Shown here one piece after another: positions 8,197 through 15,491 of a stretch of DNA of 64,000 nt. The translations under genes were made by a program, and so were the position numbers. Source of the DNA: Mayfieldus sp038040285. GTDB lineage: Bacteria; Actinomycetota; Thermoleophilia; Solirubrobacterales; 70-9. The DNA is taken from positions 1 to 64,000 of the forward strand of contig JBBPIN010000012.1 of assembly GCA_038040285.1 (NCBI GenBank), given 5' to 3'. How positions within the stretch are numbered: position 1 is the stretch's first letter; every line of letters starts with the position of its first letter. Under the pieces are notes generated by a model. It had not been told where the DNA came from, searched no databases, and saw only the letters and a program-made list of their open reading frames with translations.

Positions 8197-9559
8197 AGGG
8201 CTCGGCTTCGACCTTCGCCTGGGCATGCGCGCACTCTCGCTCTAGGTCGATTGGCTCAGCGCCTTGGTGGCGGGCGATGATGTGCGCGTAGTAACGCTGC
8301 AGGGTCTGCACGTCGTGCCCGGCCCAGCCGGCAAGGTTGTGCAAGTTCATCCCGTGCTGGCCCATGACAAGGGACGAGTGGAGCGCCATCGAGATCGCCG
8401 TGTGGCGGCAGTCGTAAAAGCGCATCGAGGCCAGCCTCTCCGGTGCATCGTCGGCCTTCGCCGCCTGCTCGCGCGCCGGTCTCCAGATCCGCGCAGTCCA
8501 GCGCTTGTAGTCGTCGTATGTCCACGGGACGGGCACCGGTTCCTCCCCGTCCTCACGTAGCCACCAAAGCGGTCCTTCCTCACCCAGTGCTTGGAAGACC
8601 AACGCCCCGTCGGGTTGGGCTCCGTGTAGCACCTCCAGAGATTCCCGGTAGACAAGAAGCCGCTGCCGCGCGTTTGGCAGAAGAAGCGCGGCTCGAGCTC
8701 CTGTCTTCAGACCGATCGGGCTCTCTTCGTCGAGTTCGGCGTTGGGCCGTTGGAGCTCCACCGAATGCTCGTGGATGTCCAACCACCTTGCCGAGTGGAG
8801 CCACTCTGAGGGACGCGCAGCCACCGTGAATCCCATCGCCGCGATCAGGGCGGCATCGCGGAGCGGCAGTAGTGGGTTGCGGGCCGACCGCTGCAGCGCC
8901 GCCTCGATGATCCGTTCCAGCCCATGGGCGTCGGCGGCATACGCAAGGCGCTTTGCGGGCCGCGAGGGAACCTCGAAGAGTCCCGACAGCTCCACGGTCA
9001 GGGCATTTGGATGCCTTCGGCGTCCCCACCGCAAGACCGCCCGCAGAAGCTTCAACACTTGGGCGCGGTTCGCGGCGGTCATCCCATCGGACTCGAGCTC
9101 ATCCTGAAGGCGAGTAATGAGCGAGGGGTCCCGCGAAAGCCGATCTAGGCGGACTCGGGCGATCGAGCGCGTGGCGATCTCGCGGTCCCAGCGCCGCACG
9201 GCGTCCTCTGCGTAGCGCTTGGAGACGCTCGGTCCCCGCTTGACGCACCATTCCCTAAACAGCTCTTCGATCGTCTTGCTGGCCGCGGCATCAGGACGTG
9301 ATACCGCAGCTCCCCCGTCGACGATGCGCTGCGCATCCTCCCGGTATGCCCTCGCCTTCTCCAGCGCTCGGTCAGCCGATCCAAGGCGCCTCACCGAGAA
9401 CGACTTGCCCGCGTTGCGCCTGACGCCGTCGTCGCCCTCCTCGCGCCATCGGACCTTGTAGCTGGCGATCGTTCCGTCTGGTCGTGCAAGCCCGTAGACG
9501 CCGGGCGGAAGCGGCTTGTCACTGTGGTCGACGCGCGTCTCGGTGAGTTTCAGGGCCAT
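8099..9559 (-). CDS. Tyrosine recombinase (phage-type integrase)
   Basis: The 486-residue protein has an N-terminal arm-binding region, a SAM-like core-binding domain (about 95-190) and a C-terminal catalytic domain. The HxxR box is DCRHTAISMAL, the H/W box is LAGWAGHDVQTLQ, and the nucleophile is in QRYYAHI. The last 50 residues are arginine-rich and lie in the overlap with the excisionase gene. It reads away from the tRNA-Arg gene that starts about 120 bases upstream of its ATG, the standard position for an integrase with attP in front of it. The motif copies upstream suggest arm sites and possible autoregulation. Confidence 0.93.
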   Translation of the reverse strand: MALKLTETRVDHSDKPLPPGVYGLARPDGTIASYKVRWREEGDDGVRRNAGKSFSVRRLGSADRALEKARAYREDAQRIVDGGAAVSRPDAAASKTIEELFREWCVKRGPSVSKRYAEDAVRRWDREIATRSIARVRLDRLSRDPSLITRLQDELESDGMTAANRAQVLKLLRAVLRWGRRRHPNALTVELSGLFEVPSRPAKRLAYAADAHGLERIIEAALQRSARNPLLPLRDAALIAAMGFTVAARPSEWLHSARWLDIHEHSVELQRPNAELDEESPIGLKTGARAALLLPNARQRLLVYRESLEVLHGAQPDGALVFQALGEEGPLWWLREDGEEPVPVPWTYDDYKRWTARIWRPAREQAAKADDAPERLASMRFYDCRHTAISMALHSSLVMGQHGMNLHNLAGWAGHDVQTLQRYYAHIIARHQGAEPIDLERECAHAQAKVEAEPFRPSGPPVGPQRAAQRRRRARRRASRSVPVPL

Positions 9560-9562
9560 TCG

Positions 9563-9636
9563 GGTGGGAACAGGAGGCTAGCAATCTGTTCCCACCTTTG
9601 TTCCTACCCAGCTTCTGGGAAGGGCTTGTTCCTACC
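9563..9636. repeat. Four copies of TGTTCCYACC between integrase and tRNA: candidate attP arm sites
   Basis: The copies are GGTGGGAACA at 9563-9572 (inverted), TGTTCCCACC at 9587-9596, TGTTCCTACC at 9599-9608 and TGTTCCTACC at 9627-9636. The first two form a perfect 10-bp inverted repeat; the second and third are spaced 12 bases apart. Their place between the integrase start and the target tRNA fits integrase arm-type or Xis binding sites. They also overlap where the integrase promoter must lie. Confidence 0.65.
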
Positions 9637-9679
9637 TCTTTAATCGCCTTATTTGGCTCTGTAGAAGGACTTAATTCGA

Positions 9680-9753
<74 letters not shown>

Positions 9754-9802
9754 CAACACGGAGATTAGGGCTCGCCGAAGCGCCGTGCGGGCTATTGCGG
9801 GC

Positions 9803-10165
9803 TTAGGCGCAATCCCGCTCCACGGCCTCGAGGGCGGCGGCGTCCCCCGCGCTCAGGGCGCTGAACTGGCGGTTGCGACAGGAGGCGACCTCGATCTGAT
9901 GATCCTTCCAGTGTTTCGCCGCCACCCAGCCCTCGTTGACCTGGTCAACTCCGGGAATCGCCGATGCGCTCAGGGCCCCCGCCTGGAGCAGCGCCGCGAT
10001 GACCAGCGCCATGGCGAGCATCGCCCCGGGAGCCTTGATGAAGGCCACGACCAGCGCCAGACAGACGATCAGGCCCGCAACCACGCCCGTCGCGATGTCC
10101 TGCACCAACAATGCGAGGTCCGTGGCGGCCGCCGCCGCAATCAGAGTAGGCAAACGTAAATTCAC
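9803..10165 (-). CDS. Small membrane protein, hypothetical
   Basis: The 120-residue protein has two hydrophobic stretches (about residues 5-40 and 45-65) and a soluble C-terminal half containing the pattern VDQVNEGWVAAKHWKD and two cysteines. The GTG start at 10165 is favoured by AGGAGG 5 bases upstream; a longer frame reaching 10231 lacks such a site. It is the first chromosomal gene past the tRNA. Tandem palindromes about 140 bases upstream may control it. I do not recognise the family. Confidence 0.55.
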   Translation of the reverse strand: MNLRLPTLIAAAAATDLALLVQDIATGVVAGLIVCLALVVAFIKAPGAMLAMALVIAALLQAGALSASAIPGVDQVNEGWVAAKHWKDHQIEVASCRNRQFSALSAGDAAALEAVERDCA

Positions 10166-10305
10166 CTCTCCCTCCTTCTGCCTTGGCCATGCCACTGGCC
10201 ACATCAAATGAAGCGCAGCGAACCTAATCACCCAGGCGAGAGCGTCGCAAGCAGGGAGAAGTACCCAGTGCGACTACTGAGTACCGACCGCAGGCCCATT
10301 TTTTC

Positions 10306-10339
10306 CTGACCTTGGGTCAGAATCCTGACCCTCGGTCAG
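10306..10339. promoter_or_regulatory. Tandem palindromic operator-like sites
   Basis: Two copies of CCTGACCNNNGGTCAG lie 19 bases apart, each with the palindrome TGACC-N3-GGTCA (10307-10319 and 10326-10338). The two copies can also pair with each other as one hairpin (13 of 15 positions). A run of six T precedes them. A two-turn spacing of identical palindromes suggests a dimeric repressor or activator acting on the small membrane-protein gene. On the minus strand the hairpin could also end transcription of the gene before it, though no U-tract follows. Confidence 0.5.
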
Positions 10340-10373
10340 TTGATCGTTCATCGCTCCAGAGAGCGAGGCGTCG

Positions 10374-11012
10374 CTAGTCGTAAAGACTCTCGGCGGCGAG
10401 CTCCTGGGCGCGCTTGCTCCACAGCTTCACGGTCATGAAGATGTCGTCGCCGTAGCCGGCCAGGGCGTCGAGGGCGACCAGCGTGAAGCGGTCGTCGGAG
10501 GTCGGCTCCTGGTCGACCGTCTCGGCATCCAGTTCCGCGGTGGCTGCGATGGCGCCCGGCACCAGTGGCCGCCCCCAGACCAGCGTTACGTCGCCGGCCA
10601 TGCCCGCCTCGCCCCGCCAGCGCCCGATCACGTCGTCGTTGAGGTCGATCTTCCAGTCCGAGTTGTCCTCGGCGAGCACGTCGGTGAAGTCGGCCTCGGC
10701 CCGCAGTTCCTCTGGGTCGCCGTCCTCGCGGGGAACGTAGGAAACGTGGCCGAACAGCTCGATCGGGCCCGACTCCCCCTCGACGCGGGCCGTCGCCGGG
10801 ACCCAGGTGCGCCCACCCCAGCTTCGCTCCGGGAACCAGTCGATCTCCTGGGGCGCCGAGACCCCGGCCGGCAGCTCCTTGATTTCCCCGCAGGCGCGGC
10901 GAAAGCTGTCGGCCAGCTGGTCGGCCCAGCGACCGTGGGCGATCCCCTCTTGCGAGCTGTCGGCGATGAAGCGGGGGATCGGGCGCGGGTTGGGCGGCAT
11001 CGCGGGCGCCAC
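10374..11012 (-). CDS. Conserved-looking hypothetical protein downstream of galT
   Basis: The 212-residue acidic soluble protein has many aromatic and Asp/Glu residues in alternating strands (WGGRTWVPATARVEG, ELFGHVSYVP, DVTLVWGRPLVPG) and a helical C-terminus, suggesting a mainly beta fold. No catalytic motif is recognised. Only one base separates it from the galT stop, so it is the last gene of the TlpA-NfeD-SPFH-GNAT-galT operon. Confidence 0.6.
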   Translation of the reverse strand: MAPAMPPNPRPIPRFIADSSQEGIAHGRWADQLADSFRRACGEIKELPAGVSAPQEIDWFPERSWGGRTWVPATARVEGESGPIELFGHVSYVPREDGDPEELRAEADFTDVLAEDNSDWKIDLNDDVIGRWRGEAGMAGDVTLVWGRPLVPGAIAATAELDAETVDQEPTSDDRFTLVALDALAGYGDDIFMTVKLWSKRAQELAAESLYD

Positions 11013-11013
11013 C

Positions 11014-12057
11014 CTACCCGTCGAGGGTCTCGCGCAGATCGGCGGCAGCCCGTTCGGGCGGGTAGACGTTGATGTCCACCCCTGTCGCCATCTCGAAGCC
11101 GGCGTGAACGGTTAGCCGCGGCGCGATGTCGATGTGCCAGTGAAAGTGCTCTGCGCCGTGCGGGCCGGTGCGCACCCAGAGGTTGAGCTCCGGCGATACG
11201 CCGAAGCGCGCGGCAAGCGCCCGCATCGCGGTCCCGAGCATCGCCGCTCCGCCGTCACCGTCTTCGAATCGCGGCGCCTCGGTGCGCGGGACGATCCGCA
11301 GCTCGAACGGCGAACGCGACGCCCAGGGGCAGATCAGCGCCGCCTCTTCGTCGATCGCGACCAGGCGCTCCTGGCGCCGCACCTCCTCGGAGAGGACGTC
11401 GGTGAGCAGCCCGCCGCCGCCGGTCCGCTCGCGGTAGGCGGCGACCCGCTCGCGCTCGCGGGCGATCGCGGCCGGGACGAACGGCAACGCGTAGAGCTGC
11501 GCGTGGGTGTGCTCGCGCGAGGCGCCGGCGCCGGGGCCCTCGTTGACGATCAGCTGCACGCATGCCGCGTCGGGGTGGTCGCGCATCCTCACCCGCCAGG
11601 CCTCGACCGCACCGGCGAGCTCCTCCGGCTCAAGCGCGGAAAGCGAGCTGACATGGCGCGGCGAGTGCACGATCACCTCCTGGGCGCCGACCGCGGGGCG
11701 CGAGGAGAACAGGTCGGGCTCGCGCATTCGCGAGGAGCTGCGCAACGGATCCTCGGAGGCGGCAAAGCCGCTGTCGCGCTCCGGCTCGATGGCTCCTCCC
11801 CCCTCGATCAGGGCGGGGTAGAGGTTGGGCACCGCCCGTTGCGTCCAGCCGCCCGCGTTGGGCTCGCCGCCCGCCGGCCGGGCGGCCCAGACCTCGCCGG
11901 GCGTGTTGTCTTCGCGGCCCTCGCAGAACGGGCACCCGTCGGGATCGGAAAGCGGGCGCTTGTCGACCTTGAACGCATTCGGGCGGTCGGCCCGCCCGGG
12001 CGCCAGGATCGTGCGCAGCCCGGTGAGCTGGTCGATGCGGACCTCAGGTTCGCTCAC
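11014..12057 (-). CDS. galT: Galactose-1-phosphate uridylyltransferase
   Basis: The 347-residue HIT-superfamily protein has the zinc-type CPFCEGRE, an inner SPRHVSSL segment, the active-site HTHAQ in ASREHTHAQLYALPF and a late HFHWHIDI. It would exchange UDP between glucose and galactose-1-phosphate in the Leloir pathway. A related nucleotidyltransferase activity is possible because no other gal gene is present here. The ATG overlaps the stop of the GNAT gene by four bases, indicating translational coupling. Confidence 0.85.
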   Translation of the reverse strand: MSEPEVRIDQLTGLRTILAPGRADRPNAFKVDKRPLSDPDGCPFCEGREDNTPGEVWAARPAGGEPNAGGWTQRAVPNLYPALIEGGGAIEPERDSGFAASEDPLRSSSRMREPDLFSSRPAVGAQEVIVHSPRHVSSLSALEPEELAGAVEAWRVRMRDHPDAACVQLIVNEGPGAGASREHTHAQLYALPFVPAAIARERERVAAYRERTGGGGLLTDVLSEEVRRQERLVAIDEEAALICPWASRSPFELRIVPRTEAPRFEDGDGGAAMLGTAMRALAARFGVSPELNLWVRTGPHGAEHFHWHIDIAPRLTVHAGFEMATGVDINVYPPERAAADLRETLDG

Positions 12058-12512
12058 GGCGATTCTGTGCTGTCGGCGAGGCGCTTTCGCATCTGCACGT
12101 GGGGGATCCCCTCCTCGAGGAACGTGTCGCCTCCGGCCGCGTAGCCGCAGGCGGCATAGAAGCCCTCGACCTGGCGCTGGGCGTGAAGGATCATCTCCGA
12201 CGCTCCCTGGCGCAGGGCCTCCCGCTCGGCTTCGGCGAGCAGCTCCCTGCCGATTCCGATCTCGCGAAGGTTCTTTTCCACCACCATCCGCTCCAGCTTG
12301 CAGTGCCCTTGCGGGAAGCGCAGCCGACAGGTGGCGACGACACTGCCGCGCCGCAACGCGACGAGATGCGTGGCCGCCGGGTCGAGTCCGTCGAGATCGG
12401 CCTCGGGTGGGACTCCCTGCTCCTGCGAAAAGACCCGCAGGCGCAGCTGCTTGGCTTCCTCGATCTCGCCTTCGTCGCGGGCCAGACGGACCTCGAGCGC
12501 TTCCCCGCCCAA
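12054..12512 (-). CDS. GNAT-family N-acetyltransferase
   Basis: The 152-residue protein carries the GNAT fold: an N-terminal EVRLARDEGEIEEAKQLR, an ATHLVAL-VVATCRLRF beta pair, an acetyl-CoA loop REIGIGRELL and a final FYAACGYAA. The substrate is unknown; the EQGVPPEADLDGLD segment resembles ElaA/YjcF-type members. TTG 12512 is proposed as the start because it comes just after the SPFH stop. The longer frame upstream is Arg/Pro-rich shadow coding. It overlaps galT by four bases. Confidence 0.75.
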   Translation of the reverse strand: MGGEALEVRLARDEGEIEEAKQLRLRVFSQEQGVPPEADLDGLDPAATHLVALRRGSVVATCRLRFPQGHCKLERMVVEKNLREIGIGRELLAEAEREALRQGASEMILHAQRQVEGFYAACGYAAGGDTFLEEGIPHVQMRKRLADSTESP

Positions 12513-12519
12513 TCTCGCT

Positions 12520-13368
12520 CTAGGACCGCGAGGGCGGCATCTCGCCCTCCGGGTCGGGGTCGGGTGGCGGAGGCGGTGGGGGCGGCGGCTGGCGCTGCCC
12601 ACCGCCTGATCCGCCCCTCGCCATCTCGACGAATGGGCTGATCACGTCCATTGGCAGCGGGAAGACGATCGTCGTGTTCTGGTTGACGCCCATCTCGAGC
12701 AGCGTCTGCAGGTAGCGCAGCTGCAGCGTCGCCGGGTTGGTGCTGATGATGTCGGCGGCGTCGGCGAGCTTCTGCGCCGCCTGGTACTCGCCCTCGGAGT
12801 TGATGATCTTGGCGCGCCGCTCACGCTCCGCCTCGGCCTGGCGCGCCATCGCCCGCTGCATCTGGTCGGGGATCTCGACGTCCTTGATCTCGACCGTGGT
12901 CACCTTCACGCCCCAAGGCTCGGTCTGCTCGTCGATGATCGTCTGCAGGTCCTCGTTGAGCCGCTCGCGCTCTGACAGCAGTTGGTCGAGCTCCGCCTTG
13001 CCGAGCACTGAGCGCAAGGTCGTCTGGGCGATCTGGGAGGTGGCGAGCAGGAAGTTCTCGACCTCGACGATCGCCTTGTTGGGGTCGATCACCCGGAAGT
13101 AGGTGACCGCGGTGACGCTTGCCGGCACGTTGTCGCGGGTGATCACCTCCTGCGGAGGGATGTTGAGCGTCACCGTCCGCAGGTCGACGCGCACCATGCG
13201 GTCGACGATCGGGATCAGCAGGATCAGCCCGGGCCCCTTCTGGGCGATCAGGCGACCGAGGCGGAAGATCACGCCGCGCTCGTACTCGCGCAGAATGCGG
13301 ACCGCGGAGCCGGCCACGATCAGGATGAGCACCAGGAGGATCACCACAACCGCGATAGCTACGCCCAT
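12520..13368 (-). CDS. SPFH/band 7 (stomatin/slipin) membrane protein
   Basis: One N-terminal membrane helix (about 3-25) is followed by a band-7 domain (REYERGVIFRLGRL, GPGLILLIPIVDRM, RTVTLNIPPQ, ITRDN) and a helical region rich in Ala and Glu (RAMARQAEAERERRAKI). The tail is Pro/Gly-rich. Slipins form ring-like scaffolds in membrane microdomains and are cleaved by NfeD-type proteases. The NfeD gene lies immediately upstream with a 1-base overlap, the standard stomatin-NfeD operon pair. Confidence 0.92.
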   Translation of the reverse strand: MGVAIAVVVILLVLILIVAGSAVRILREYERGVIFRLGRLIAQKGPGLILLIPIVDRMVRVDLRTVTLNIPPQEVITRDNVPASVTAVTYFRVIDPNKAIVEVENFLLATSQIAQTTLRSVLGKAELDQLLSERERLNEDLQTIIDEQTEPWGVKVTTVEIKDVEIPDQMQRAMARQAEAERERRAKIINSEGEYQAAQKLADAADIISTNPATLQLRYLQTLLEMGVNQNTTIVFPLPMDVISPFVEMARGGSGGGQRQPPPPPPPPPDPDPEGEMPPSRS

Positions 13369-14714
13369 CAGCTCTCTCCTTGCTCGGTTTCCGATTCGGC
13401 GTGCGGCTCCGGCCTGACCAGCAGCGTGAGGCCGTCAACCGACTCCACCCGGACTCTATCTCCCGCGTGCAGCTCGGCCGCCCCGTCGATCGCTCGGGCC
13501 CTCCATAGGGCTCCCTGCGTGAATACCTGACCCTCGGGCGCCAGCGGCACCCGCACGTCGGCGAGCGCCCCGACCAGCTCCTCGTGTCCGGTCTTCACCG
13601 GCTCGTGTCTCGCCCGTACCGCGCGCTGGACCATGAAGGCGAAGAAGGCGCCCAGCAGGGCGCCGGCGAGGATCACGACCGGCACAGAGACCCCGAAGCC
13701 CCCGTTGGTGTTGAAGAGCAGCAGGCCGGAGAGCACCAGCGCGATCACCCCGCTTACCCCGAGGATGCCGTGCGATTGGAGGTGTCCCTCGGCGATGAAC
13801 AGCGCCATCGCCAGCACCAACAGCAGGATGCCGGCCGCTGTCACCGGCAGCTGCGCGGTGCCGTAGAGCCCGAGCAGGAAGGAGATCAGGCCCAGCGTCC
13901 CCGGCGCGATTGCGCCGGGGCTGAAGAGCTCGATCGCGAGCCCGATCAGCCCTACGGTGAGCAGCAGGAAGGCGACGTTGGGGTTGACCAGGATCTGCAG
14001 GATCTGGTACTGCAGCGGCATGTCGTGGTCCTCGATCTGAAGCCCGGCGCTGTGCAGCACCTGGGCCTTGGGCCCCTTGATCCGGAAGCCGTCGAGCTTG
14101 GTCAGCAGGGCGCGCTCGGAGGGAGCGATGACGTCGACCAGGCCGGCCCTCTTCGCCTGCACCGCGGTCACGTTGACGGCGTGGCGGACCATGCGTTCGG
14201 CTAGCGCCGGATTGCGGCCGTGGCCGGCAGCGAGCGCCTGAATGTAGGCGGCGGCGTCGTTGGTGATCTTGCGATCGAGCACGTCCGATGCGCCCCCGGG
14301 ACCGATCGAGATCGGCGTCGCCGAGCCGATGTTGGTCTCCGGTGCCATCGCCGCCACGTCGGCCGCCTCGGTGATGTAGACGCCCGCCGACGCCGCCCGG
14401 GCGCCGTTCGGGGTGACGTAGACGATCACCGGCAGCGGCGCCGCGAGGATGTCCTTGACGATGTCGCGAAGGCTCGAGTCGAGCCCGCCGGGGGTGTCGA
14501 GGCGGATGATGGCCACGGCCGCGTTCTGATCGGCGGCGTCGTTGAGCGCCTTGTTGACCCACGACGAGGTGGCGGGGCTGATGTCCCCCGACAGCTCCAG
14601 CGAGTAGGCGAAGCGGCCGTTGCTTTGCGCGCCTCCCGAGCCGGCGATCAGCAACCCCGCCCCGATGGCCATGATCGCGGCCCAGACAAGCACCCGTGGA
14701 TGGCGCAAGCTCAC
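13368..14714 (-). CDS. NfeD-family membrane serine protease (stomatin operon partner)
   Basis: The 448-residue long-form NfeD has a signal or anchor (about 8-29), a ClpP-like protease domain with nucleophile S109 in RAASAGVYI and candidate general base K149 in DRKITND, several membrane helices (about 225-365) and a soluble OB-fold NfeD tail (VGALADVRVPLAPEGQVFTQGALWRAR). The Ser-Lys spacing of 40 is close to that of archaeal members. It probably cleaves the C-terminus of the adjacent SPFH protein. Confidence 0.9.
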   Translation of the reverse strand: MSLRHPRVLVWAAIMAIGAGLLIAGSGGAQSNGRFAYSLELSGDISPATSSWVNKALNDAADQNAAVAIIRLDTPGGLDSSLRDIVKDILAAPLPVIVYVTPNGARAASAGVYITEAADVAAMAPETNIGSATPISIGPGGASDVLDRKITNDAAAYIQALAAGHGRNPALAERMVRHAVNVTAVQAKRAGLVDVIAPSERALLTKLDGFRIKGPKAQVLHSAGLQIEDHDMPLQYQILQILVNPNVAFLLLTVGLIGLAIELFSPGAIAPGTLGLISFLLGLYGTAQLPVTAAGILLLVLAMALFIAEGHLQSHGILGVSGVIALVLSGLLLFNTNGGFGVSVPVVILAGALLGAFFAFMVQRAVRARHEPVKTGHEELVGALADVRVPLAPEGQVFTQGALWRARAIDGAAELHAGDRVRVESVDGLTLLVRPEPHAESETEQGES

Positions 14715-14749
14715 GCTCTAATTATCCGCCTTGCCGCTGAACCGCTTGC

Positions 14750-15331
14750 TCAATCCCGCAGTGCGAAGCGGCGGATGTCGGCGAGCAGCTCGGCCTGGTT
14801 CGTGTAGGGGCCCTGCTTGGTGAACACGAGCGTGCCCTTCGAGTCGTAGAACGCGGTGTCGGGAAGGCCGAGCGTCGCCTTCAGCAGCTTGCCGATCTCC
14901 TTGTTGGGATCGGTGTAGCTGGGATAGGGGACCGGGGCCTCGCCCAGGAAGGTCTTCGCGGCGGCATCGGAGTCCTGCGAGTCGACCCCCAGGAAGGCGA
15001 CCCGCTTTCCGTATTTCGCCGAGGCCTTCTGGAACCATGGGAACTCCTCCCGGCAGGGCCCGCACCATGAGGCCCACTGGTTGACCACGACTGGATAGCC
15101 GCGCAGGGCCGCGATCCGTCTCTTAAACGCCTCGGTGCCCCCGGAGAGCAGCTCGTTGGGCTGCGCATAGAGCGCCGCCAGCGGCTTCGGCGCCCCGGCC
15201 AGCGCCTTTTTGTAGTCGGGCGGCTTGGAGCCGAAATCGCTGTTGCTGTTGCCGCACGCGGCCAGCCACGCCAGGCACAGGACAGCGAGTGCGAGGCTGC
15301 AAAATGTCCGACCTTTGGCCTTCCAGCGCAT
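14750..15331 (-). CDS. TlpA-like thioredoxin-fold lipoprotein
   Basis: The 193-residue protein has a lipoprotein signal ending in LAAC (C26) and a thioredoxin domain with WASWCGPC (C90, C93), VAFLGVDSQD and a cis-Pro-type VPYPSYTD. The form matches the TlpA/ResA/CcmG group, which keep apocytochrome c or other exported thiols reduced. It is the first gene of the NfeD-SPFH operon and diverges from the helicase gene. CcmG-like service to the ccm genes 8 kb away is possible but inferred. Confidence 0.88.
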   Translation of the reverse strand: MRWKAKGRTFCSLALAVLCLAWLAACGNSNSDFGSKPPDYKKALAGAPKPLAALYAQPNELLSGGTEAFKRRIAALRGYPVVVNQWASWCGPCREEFPWFQKASAKYGKRVAFLGVDSQDSDAAAKTFLGEAPVPYPSYTDPNKEIGKLLKATLGLPDTAFYDSKGTLVFTKQGPYTNQAELLADIRRFALRD

Positions 15332-15491
15332 CTCAGTGATTAAATACGTAACGGTTGATTAGTCGGTTCGCCCATGCGGACCGCGTGATCATCGGGGAGA
15401 GGCCTCAAGGAAACCTTTTCCCGCGGGATTCCACTCACTCGGCTCTTCGCCGCAAAGTCTCTCGTTCCGGCGGGAGCGATGCAAGCCTTCA

